Origin: Haberlea rhodopensis
Taxonomy: Eukaryota > Streptophyta > Magnoliopsida > Lamiales > Gesneriaceae
DNA: 64,000 nt
Assembly: GCA_907163345.1 (NCBI GenBank)
Contig: CAJQUN010000007.1
Span: 7,020,582-7,084,581 of the forward strand
Direction of reading: 5' to 3'
Notes under the pieces: generated by a model
The model's database searches: none
What the model was told of the DNA's origin: nothing
What the model saw: only the letters and a program-made list of their open reading frames with translations
Program-made: the position numbers and the translations under genes
Shown here: piece by piece, positions 56,054-64,000 of the stretch
Position numbering within the stretch: position 1 is the first letter of the stretch
How the letters are laid out: each line of letters starts with the position of its first letter

Positions 56054-58654
56054 TGTGATGTCCGGGAATTAATGATGTTAATCCCGGTATGGTAATAATC
56101 CTTGATGGATTTTTAATTGTGGCAATTAGGAATTATTTGCGGTTTTGGGTCTCCCGAGGTTGTTTAATCGGGCACTTGGGATCGCTGGATCCAAAGATTG
56201 AGATTGTATTCTCATTTCGGTGGAAAACCTTTGAGTTGGGTTTTTAGTGGGACTTGGTGTCCGGGGTGCCTTATGTTGGGGCCAGTCTGAGGATTTGTTG
56301 TTGGAGAGAGAGTTTTTGAGAATAGATGATTTTTAATGAATCATGATGTATTTGTGGAGATATTGGTATTTCGGAGCATTTTTTGCTATATATACCAGTT
56401 GGACTCGGGATTCCGTCATTTGGAATCCATTTCTCTCTCTCTCCCTCCCCTCTCCTGCGATAAACCCTTCTCCCCCATTTCCCTTTTCTCCCTTGGAGGA
56501 GAAATCGCGGGTAGCTTGGCTCGGAGGCCGGTTTTCTCGAGAAGATAATCAGGTATTAATCTTCCCCTTGTCATTAGCTTCGGTTTGATAGTAGTATGGA
56601 AACTTTTGGTTGAGGTTTTTGTTGGCTTTGGGTTTTGGGAATTTTTGGGTTAAAATCCAAAAAGTTGATTTCAGTGTTTTCATGGAGTTTAATTGTTGTA
56701 CTTGAGGTGTTGAGGTTGTATGGGGTGTTGGTTTGGAGTTTGGGTGTGAAAAACACCATTAAAGCTCGAGTTTTCGGAAAAAATTGCAGTCTGCGATCGA
56801 TCTTGGCGAGGCGCCGATCGATCGCGACATGCTACTGGATTTGGGAAGGCGATGAAGCAGTAGCGGCGATCGATCGCGAGAAGGGGTCGATCGATCGCGA
56901 GGGGCCTTGGCGATCGATCGCGAGATGTGGCGATCGATCGCGGCTTGTTTATTTTCGGGCAGTAGGGTATGGCGATCGATCGCGGCTTAGCGCCGATCGA
57001 TCGCGGCCCTGTTCCCTTTGTTTTTTTTCAAAATTTTGGAAAATGTCGGGATTTTGGAATCGGGGTTTTAAGGGGCCGTTTCCGGGGCAATGTCTACATT
57101 CCAATGGGAATGCTATACTTTTAAAATGGATTGGTTGAGGCCAAAGTTTAATAAAACGGAATTCCCGGTTGAATTCTTGGTTATCTTTTAAACTTGTTAA
57201 TGGTATATTTTGGGTATTATGCATGCTTAGCCGGGGGGGGGGGGGGTCTTTTATTTTGGTAATCGTCATGGATTGACGATAGGATTTGGAGTCTTGAACG
57301 TGCTTGGACACGTAATCGCATGCTTATTCTTGATTGTGAGTTGTTTATGTGTTTTAGCACATATTTCTCGAGGCATGGAACTCAAGCAAGGTTTGGCTTG
57401 GACTACGGAGACTTAAGGTACGTAGGACGTACGAGCATATCCTATTTTAGCATTGTAACTGTAAAATGCATGGTGTGTGGTAATTGTACTAAATGGGTAT
57501 TGGAACACATGGTGTATGATGATTGCGTCATATGGACATTGAAATATGTGGCACGTGGTAATTGCATCGGATAGGTATTGAAATGCATGGTGCATGATAT
57601 TTGCTATAAATGGATAACAATATGCATGGTAAATAGTATTTACGTCAAATGGTTATACATTGGGAACCATACGGTGCCGCTATTGAGCGAGCGATGATTT
57701 GGGATGCGATCGCTGTTGAGCGACCATCGGTTATGACGCCGCTATTGTTGAGCGTGCGCGAGGTTTAGTATGCCGCCATTGTGGAGCGAGCAATGAAACT
57801 GGAATATGGAATTATTGGTTAGATATATGTGATATCTATGGTCTCTTACATTATGTTTTTACCATATTGATCATGGAACTGGCATAATAGAACGGTATTA
57901 GTTAATCTATGTGACGATTAGCTGGTTTTGGGAATTTGATGAGTTTGGTTATTTTGAGAACAGGGACAATACAGGGGATCCCGGATGAGGGTGTTACCAT
58001 CCAGGGAGTATCATTTAAATTATAGCATTTACATTCTGTATTTGAATTGCAATGTTATGCTTATTGGATTGGTGGTATTGGTATGCTCACCCTGTGTGGG
58101 GTCTGTCTCTGTTGGGGCAGGTAACACAGGTGCAGCAGCAGTAGCTTTGGAGTTGAGCTCGGGCTGATGATAGAGGTACTTCCAGGATCGAGGTACCAGA
58201 GCTGGTTGAGTAAGTACATAGATCCAGTGTTGAGATCGAGCTGTGCTTGGGAGGTGCTTCCAGGATTGAAGTACCAGCAACGGTATCCGGTAGAGTGTTT
58301 TATACATCAGATACACGCTCATTCATTGGGTGCTCTTATGTGAGTACATTTTACGTGTATATGGAATGTATAAATGGACTACGGCTTTTCTCTGTTCATT
58401 TATGGGTTACATGCAATTAAATGTGGAATTGCTAAATGAACTAAGAACATGTTAGTGTATTATAAGGGTGCATGTCATATATGTAATCTTGGTTGGGGGA
58501 TTTGCATATTATATGGGATGAATGCAAGAAATTTTATGGATCACCAACTTGGTGTAGCACTTGCACATGGCTTTTCCCCATGAATTATGATTATATGCAC
58601 TAATGGTATGGATTAATATACTAATAACGGGTTAAGGGCACGGGGGTCCTTACA
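56054..58654 (+). repeat. LARD-2 3' LTR
   Basis: A 2601-bp copy of 49672-52271. It carries the same modules: TATA-like box about 56386, GATCGATC array 56792-57006, G14 at 57233-57246 and hairpin-like block about 57676-57790. It is followed by target duplication TTGTG and SIRE-1 sequence. Confidence 0.92.
56792..57006. repeat. GATCGATC palindrome array, LARD-2 3' LTR
   Basis: Eight GATCGATC sites matching the array at 50408-50625, with base differences between the two arrays falling next to rather than within most palindromes. Confidence 0.85.
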
Positions 58655-58859
58655 TTGTGTGTGTCTGGTGTGATGTGAGCTGATCTGTTTCGATGTCGTG
58701 TGTGATAATGTGTGCGATATGGAAACCTTTGATTCTTATGAGGTAATCTATATCTTCGTTGAACTGGTTTTGAGTTATAGTAGTTGGATGGTCTTCCTTG
58801 CCTTAGATCTTGCACCTTTAGATTTGGTCTGATAGACACAAAGCTTGCTGGTGCCTTTT
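58655..58859 (-). pseudogene. SIRE-1 gag C-terminal fragment
   Basis: The minus-strand frame gives a basic, Arg/Tyr/His-rich peptide ('GRPSNYYNSKPVQRRYR', 'RTHYHTRHRNRSAH') typical of a gag tail, continuing SIRE-1 beyond LARD-2. It is bounded on the left by the LARD-2 target duplication and on the right by SIRE-A. Confidence 0.55.
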
Positions 58860-60269
58860 TGTTGGGAAACGATTTCTAAGTTTTGGTGATTACAAAGACT
58901 CCTACCGGATGAAGACTCCAACCAGGTGATAAAGACCAACTGGATGAACACCTACCGGATGTTGAAGTCTTACCGGGTGATAAAGACCAACTGGATGAAC
59001 ACCTACCGGATGTTGAAGTCTTACCGGGTGATAGACATCAACTCGATAGACATCAACCGGACATACATCAACTGGATAGATATCAACCGGACAGACATCA
59101 ACTGGATGGCCACCAACTGGATAGACATCAACTGGATAGACATCAACCGGACAGACATCAACTGGATGGCTACCAACTGGATAGACATCAACTGGATGGC
59201 CACCAACTGGACAGACATCAACTGGATACAGACATCAACCGGATAGACATCAACCGGATAAACATAAACTGGATGGACATCTACTGGACAACCATCAACC
59301 GGATAGTCTCACACTGAACAAAGACATCAACTGGTCATAAGAGGATGGACGACCAGTTGAACAAAGAAAACCAGCAGAAGTCTAAACTTCCAGTAAGAGC
59401 ACTGAGCAACGAGACAAAATAAGTACAACATTCTCTGACAAAGGTACAACAGAGCGGGGCACCCTGCTATATCTCCGCCACCATTACCGTCAGAGTTAAA
59501 GAGCCGTTGCTTAACAAAATAGGAAAGAAGACAATATGAATTTGGAAAGCTAATCTCTTCCTAATACAGAAAAGCTACCGTTGGACAACCAAACCTATAA
59601 ATACGTCCAAGCAAAGAATGAAGAGGTTAGCTGAGCGATTTTCAACAAAGAGAAATACTTCAAAGCAAACAAGAAAATCAACTTACTGATATTCTAAAAG
59701 TTCAGCAAAGAGCAGACAAGCAGTGCAAATGAATATGTGATAGATTATTCCAACTGAAGCCTGCTGCTCAAGAACACTCAAAGCTAAACGTGTATTCTGT
59801 AAAGAGTTTCATAGAATCTTTTGTAACCAAATCAAGTAGTTGTGATTGCTAGGAGTTTAGGCCAAGTTATGTGAGTGCCTAAGAAGGTTGTATACTGTAA
59901 AGTGTAAACCGAGTCTTCTAGTGAATCCTTCATGCAAAGGAAGAAGGGGAGACGTAGAAGCGTTGTGCTTCAAACTTCCAGAAACAATTCTTGTGTCATT
60001 TGTTTATTGCTTATTTACTACTCAGTTTTATTCCTCACAAGTTCAGCAGACGTCTTCCGCACTATAATAAGTGTCTGCTGACTTGCCTGATATTGAGAAG
60101 TAACTGTAATACTTAACAGTTTACAGTTAACTTGAGAAAGAAATCGAAATTGAATCTAGTGTTTATTCAACCCCCCCTTCTAAACACTACCTCGATCCTA
60201 ACAAGTGGTATCAGAGCTTAGGTCTTCTCAATCTTGAGAAATTACCAATTACCAAAAACTGATGGCCTC
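58860..60269 (+). mobile_element. SIRE-A: 5' LTR and PBS of a plus-strand SIRE element
   Basis: LTR 58860-60203 (1344 bp) runs from TGTTGGGAAACG to GATCCTAACA. It is followed by 'ag' and the tRNA-Met type TGGTATCAGAGC (60206-60217), then 'cttaggtcttctcaatc'. A possible gag start (ATG at 60262) lies just before 60270, where SIRE-B begins. The rest of SIRE-A would lie beyond SIRE-B, outside the window. The five bases before the LTR are CTTTT. Confidence 0.85.
58925..59330 (+). repeat. Minisatellite in the SIRE-A LTR
   Basis: Many 13-26-bp units of the form 'acatcaactggat' with 'agacatcaaccgg' variants, plus two longer ~60-bp units ('ggatgaacacctaccgg', about 58940-59030). SIRE-B has the same motif on the other strand with a different copy pattern (about 61195-61600). 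The repeated, frame-conserved peptides are a by-product of the repeat. Confidence 0.85.
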
Positions 60270-61649
60270 TGTTAGGATCGGGGTAGTGTTTAGAAGGGGG
60301 GGGGGGGGGGGGGGTTGAATAAACACTAGATTCAATTTCGATTTCTTCTTCTTGTTAACTGTAAACTGTTAAGTATTACAGTTGCTTCTCAATATCAGGC
60401 AAGTCAGCAGACACTTATGATAGTGCGGAAGACGTCTACTGAACTTGTGAGGAATAAAACTGAGGTAATAAAGTAATGAATAAATAACACAAGAGTTGTT
60501 TCTGGAAGTTCAAAGCACAGCGCTTCTACGTTCTCCTCTTCTTCCTTTGCAGGAAGGATTCACTAAAAGACTTGGTTTACACTTTACAGTATACAACCTT
60601 CTTAGGCACTAACACACTTGGCCTAAACTCCTAGCAATCACAATCTTCTTAACTTTTGATTACAAGGGATTCTATAACACTCTTTACAGAATAAACTTTC
60701 TAGCTTTGAGAGTTTTTGAGCAGCAGACTTCAATTTGAAAATAATCTATCACAGATTCAGTTTCGCTGTTTGTCTGCTCTTTGCTGAACGTTTGGAATAT
60801 CAGTAATATGATTTTCTTGTTTGCTTTGAAGTATATCTCTTTGTTGAAAATCGCTCAGCACGTCTTCATTCTCTACTTGGACGTATTTATAGGTTTGGTT
60901 GTCCAACGGTAGCTTTTCTGTATATGAAAGAGATTAGCTTTCCAAAATCATAGTCTTCTTTCCTATTTTGTCTAAGCAACGGCATTTTTCACTCTGACGG
61001 TAATGGTGGCGGAGATATAGCAGGGTGCGCCGCTCTGTTGTACCTTTGTCAGAGAATGTTGTACTGATTTTGTCTCGTTGCTTAGTGCTCTTACTGGAAG
61101 TTTAGACTTCTGCTGGTTTTCTGTGTTCAACTGGTCGTTCATCCTCTTATGACCAGTTGATGTCTTTGTTCAGTGGGACTATCCGGTTGATAGTTGTTCA
61201 GTAGTTGTCTGTCCAGTTGATGGCCATCCAGTTGATGTCTATCCAGTTGGTAGCCATCCAGTTTATGTCTTGTTCAGTTGGTAGCTATCCAGTTGATGTC
61301 TTGTCCAGTTGGTAGCTATCCAGTTGATGTCTTGTCCAGTTGGTGGCTATCCAGTTGATGTCTATCAAGTTGGTAGCCATCCAGTTGATGTCTTGTCCAG
61401 TTGGTGGCTTGTCCAGTTGGTGGCTATCCAGTTGATGTCTATCCAGTTGGTAGCCATCCAGTTTATGTCTTCACCCGGTAGGAGTCTTTATCCAGTTGGT
61501 CTTTGTTACTCGGTCGGACTTTATCCAGTTGGTCTTTGTTACCCGGTAGGACTTCATCCAGTTGGTCTTTGTTACCCGGTAGGACTTCATCCAGTTGATC
61601 TTTAATATCCGGTTTGTAATCACCAAAACTTAGAAATCGTTTCCCAACA

Positions 61650-62525
61650 ATTTCCCCATTTTTGGTGATGACAAAACTGAGTAAAATCGATTTCCTACTA
61701 GAGTAAATAAGATGAGAATCCTGAAAATACTTGAAGACATAATGGAAAAGAAATTTTCATTAAATATAAGCAGATTACAAGTTGTAATCAAACTGGACAA
61801 TTGAGAGAGATTCATCTTTATTTAAGATGAATTCTAATAACTTGAATAGAATCTAAGACGAATCTAGTTTACACAATATAGCTGATACATGACAAATCTT
61901 TAAACAAGCATTGTAGACCCGGAGAGCTTCGATCCACCTAGTGTCAGAGAGGAAGAGCTCGATCCACCTTATTTCAGAGAGGAAGAGCTCGATCCACCTT
62001 GTTTCAGAGAGGACCTAATTAGAATACTCTATCTCTGCCGGTCTACCTTGTTTCAGAGAGAAGGTCGGGAAGAGTCATATGTATATACATCAGGCAGCTT
62101 CCATGGTTTATGGATTCACCTAATGAGAATATTCTATCTCTGTCTTCCCCCTTTTTGTCATCAGCACCCAGACACCCCCTGTGAGCAGTTCCTGACTGAT
62201 GATGAGCATCAGAACAGGATTCAAACGCTGAAGCTTAATGGAGCTCGGTTAGATAAGTAATCAACCCATGAGGGGTTGATTTAGATAAGTAATAAACCCA
62301 TGAATCGGAGAAGTTTTTAACAGAAAACCAAGGAATTTTGAAAGTTTTGAAGTTAATCATGATGAGTGAATGTGTGTTTTATGAACAAACAAGAGTCGCT
62401 ATTTATAGAAATGAAAAGGTTGCAATTAATGTGAATGTATTTAAGTTGATCAGTAAATACAAAGAAAAAGTCAACAAAAACAGTAAATAGATAAGAGTAA
62501 TTAAAGGAGGAGTCAGAAAACGATA
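61650..62525 (-). other. SIRE-B polypurine tract and spacer
   Basis: The PPT (minus: 'gtcatcaccaaaaatgggg') is followed by about 850 bp without a supported gene. Near 61917-62060 a ~40-bp unit ('ttcagagaggaagagctcgatcc') is repeated about three to four times. Confidence 0.6.
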
Positions 62526-64000
62526 CTATTTTCGCCCTAACCAATGTTTGGAATAGTCGCGTTTTTCGGCAGGCGGTTGGCGCGGACTCCTAGATCTGGG
62601 TTGAGCAGTTGGTCTGGACTGAGTGAGTGCTCCAGTTGCAGGGGATGAACGAGCAGTTGAACTGGAAGCTCGCTGTGTTGAGGGAGCCATTCGGTTGGGT
62701 TCAGGTAGTCTGCGAATTATTTGAGGAGCTGCAGGCAGGCTGTTGCATATATCTTGAATCTGAGAAGAAAATGCTGCCTGCATGGTGGCCAACTGATCGG
62801 TTAAGACTTTCTTGGCTTCTTCGATCTTTTCTCCAAGAGCCAGGGATGTGGCAGCATGAAGAGATTCATTATTTTGATTGATCTGAAGCCGAGCCTGGCC
62901 AATTCGAGAAAGAGTTTCCGCCATTGTGTTTTCAGCAAAAGTTTGAAGTCTGGTGACAGTAGTCGTTAAACTACTTAAGCCCCTGTAGACTTGCTGGAAT
63001 TGAAAGTCCGTGTGCTGCTGATGGGTTCCTAGTATGAGAGTTGCGGTCCGCTCTTCCTGCTTAAGTTTATGAACATCGCTGGCTAGTGCTGATATTGCAG
63101 TGGAGAGATTAGCTAGCTGTGCAGCAATGTTTGGTGGCTCTTCCAGAGGGTTTGTAAAGACAAAAAAATCCTCAGAAAGCTCTTGAACCATGGACGGATC
63201 TACAGCAATCATTGGAGTACCAGTAGTAGGGACAAGAGCACTGGGATGAGCATCTTCAACTGCAGTGGGGTGCAAAATAGTAGCTTCAACATTCGGGGCA
63301 GCTGTAGAGTCTGAGATAGTTACAGCCAAATTGGCAGTTTCTTCAATTTGTGGGACAGCCAAAGCAGTAGTGGCTTGATCAACCGCAGCAGCAGACGACT
63401 GGGTGTGATCATTGGAGTGTGAAGACTCACTGGGTTCATGATTGGCAGAGGATATAATAACCTGCTGAACCACTGTTTGAATGACTGCATCCACATTGTC
63501 GTGATCAACAACCATTTGTTGGGGTTGTTGATCATTATGAGAGCTGGGAGTAGAGGAGACGCTGGGAGCAGTTGGAGAGGAGAGTTCTTTAACCGAGGAG
63601 GCTGCCTCCAATGCAGTTGGTGCGGCCTCCGCTTCAGTGGAAGTAGTCTCCAGAGTAGTAGAAGTGAGCTCCACAGAAGGGGGGACAATCTCCAAATTTG
63701 CAATGACCGTTTGTAGATCCGGCTGATCAGGGCTTGCAACAGTTTCAGCAGTGGAGCATGAGTTAATCCCAGTGGATATGCGAATATCATGAAGAGCAAG
63801 CTCAACCATTTCCAGCTTGGGGCCAAGAGCATTTAGAACGGCTCTATCATGATTCGTTGTGCCTGAATCACCATTGAAATGTTGAAGGCGGGTTTCCACA
63901 AGGGCTTGAAGTTCGCCCACATAGGTCATCAGGCGAAAAACATCCCGCAGCTTCAAGCTTGTTTCAGGGTCTGAGATTTGAAGATATGCCAGGATTTTGT
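62526..64000 (-). CDS. SIRE-B third ORF, C-terminal part (open at the window edge)
   Basis: An open frame with no stop from the window edge (64000) to a TAG-type end at 62526, at least 490 codons; the true start is outside. It has a Ser/Thr/Ala/Val-rich acidic middle ('TTLETTSTEAEAAPTALEAA'), then a long helical stretch with regular hydrophobic spacing ('LANLSTAISALASDVHKLKQ'), likely coiled coil. It ends in a basic Ser/Pro/Arg tail ('RPTAQPRSRSPRQPPAEKRD'). It occupies the same place as the SIRE-1 third ORF but is much diverged. No membrane segment is visible. The function is unknown; being intact over this length suggests the element is fairly young. Confidence 0.7.
   Translation of the reverse strand, partial: KILAYLQISDPETSLKLRDVFRLMTYVGELQALVETRLQHFNGDSGTTNHDRAVLNALGPKLEMVELALHDIRISTGINSCSTAETVASPDQPDLQTVIANLEIVPPSVELTSTTLETTSTEAEAAPTALEAASSVKELSSPTAPSVSSTPSSHNDQQPQQMVVDHDNVDAVIQTVVQQVIISSANHEPSESSHSNDHTQSSAAAVDQATTALAVPQIEETANLAVTISDSTAAPNVEATILHPTAVEDAHPSALVPTTGTPMIAVDPSMVQELSEDFFVFTNPLEEPPNIAAQLANLSTAISALASDVHKLKQEERTATLILGTHQQHTDFQFQQVYRGLSSLTTTVTRLQTFAENTMAETLSRIGQARLQINQNNESLHAATSLALGEKIEEAKKVLTDQLATMQAAFSSQIQDICNSLPAAPQIIRRLPEPNRMAPSTQRASSSTARSSPATGALTQSRPTAQPRSRSPRQPPAEKRDYSKHWLGRK

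Larger units (their letters stand above)
49672..58654 (+). mobile_element. LARD-2: complete non-autonomous Tekay-like LTR retrotransposon
   Basis: An 8.98-kb element with LTRs 49672-52271 and 56054-58654, a tRNA-Met type PBS (52276-52287), a PPT (about 56038-56053) and the perfect target duplication TTGTG (49667-49671 and 58655-58659). The 3.78-kb interior encodes no retrotransposon protein. In the first ~850 bp I counted roughly 20 differences between the LTRs (about 2%), so it is older than LARD-1. It inserted into the protease/gag region of SIRE-1 in opposite orientation. Its interior is collinear with LARD-3 and, reversed, with LARD-1. Confidence 0.92.
42217..58859 (-). mobile_element. 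SIRE-1: SIRE-type Ty1/copia element, nested and incomplete
   Basis: Minus-strand order from the right: gag/protease fragments (58655-58859 and up to 49671), integrase-RT-RNase H (49570-46412), a long third ORF (45983-43575), polypurine tract (43323) and 3' LTR (42217-43322). LARD-2 interrupts it at 49672-58654 and SIRE-A at 58860. The 5' LTR must lie beyond the window. The order with an extra ORF after RNase H, and the PPT context ('gtcatcatcaaaaaggggaa'), are hallmarks of the SIRE/Maximus lineage. Confidence 0.88.
60270..64000 (-). mobile_element. SIRE-B: minus-strand SIRE element, 3' end only
   Basis: 3' LTR 60270-61649 (1380 bp, TGTTAGGATCGG to TTTCCCAACA in plus reading), polypurine tract (61650-61676), non-coding spacer (to 62525), then the third ORF running out of the window. 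The LTR is the reverse complement of SIRE-A's LTR with modest differences, so the two LTRs form a large inverted repeat 66 bp apart. The G run near its left end is 19 (60296-60314) against 7 in SIRE-A. Confidence 0.85.

Noticed and set aside
58926..59246. 106-aa repetitive frame ('INRTDINW' type) in the SIRE-A LTR
   Set aside because: It is produced by the minisatellite in the LTR and is not a gene.

Overview
The window is nuclear DNA of a flowering plant, almost certainly a eudicot. The evidence is a plant-type PP1 phosphatase gene with GT-AG introns, a plant proline/histidine-rich secreted protein gene, and many plant LTR retrotransposon lineages (Tekay-like Ty3/gypsy, SIRE-, Ale- and Angela/Tork-like Ty1/copia, and a TRIM). 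A long third ORF in SIRE-type elements would fit Lamiales, but I cannot confirm the order. There are no bacterial operons, tRNA or rRNA genes, or CRISPR arrays. Only about 12 kb (17.6-29.5 kb) is a gene island. The other ~80% is nested retrotransposons.

Left block (1-17.6 kb). A degenerate Ale-like copia element (12903-15460, +) carries a 352-bp TRIM in its RNase H region (14259-14610). It is cut by a large non-coding LTR element of a Tekay-like family ('LARD-3': internal part plus 3' LTR 10443-12902). LARD-3 is itself interrupted by a young relative in opposite orientation ('LARD-1', 186-9046, 2523-bp LTRs, 5-bp TSD TTTGA). Next comes a third Tekay-like LTR (15522-17538, -) with a 59-bp tandem array.

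Gene island (17.6-29.5 kb). A three-exon serine/threonine protein phosphatase 1 gene (CDS 18126-22962, 312 aa, every PP1 metal ligand present) has a 3.8-kb first intron. A ~5-kb AT-rich intergenic stretch holds a 1.5-kb ATT/TA-rich block and a 2 x 204-bp tandem duplication. A single-exon gene (28091-28717) for a secreted Pro/His-rich protein follows, with a clear TATA box.

Right block (29.5-64 kb). A decayed Tekay-type gypsy element (31246-41087, -) has a partly tandem-duplicated 3' LTR and carries in its gag a solo LTR with TSD CTATC (36524-40120). That solo LTR holds another LTR (37331-39003). The gypsy 5' LTR is broken by an Angela/Tork-like copia LTR (41088-42216), which is broken by SIRE-1 (42217 onward, -). 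SIRE-1 has a 3' LTR, a ~800-codon third ORF with one stop, and a pol frame with three TGA stops. SIRE-1 is split by LARD-2 (49672-58654, +, TSD TTGTG), then by SIRE-A (5' LTR 58860-60203, +), which is invaded 66 bp past its LTR by SIRE-B (60270 to beyond the window, -).

None of the elements looks coding-complete. The LARD family has intact LTRs, PBS and PPT but no protein genes, so it should depend on gag-pol supplied in trans, for example by a Tekay-type partner. The most unusual sequence features are (i) arrays of GATCGATC palindromes at a comparable place in LTRs of several Tekay-like families, (ii) repeated AGCG...CGCT stem-forming units in the LARD LTRs and internal regions, and (iii) variable poly-G tracts in LTRs.
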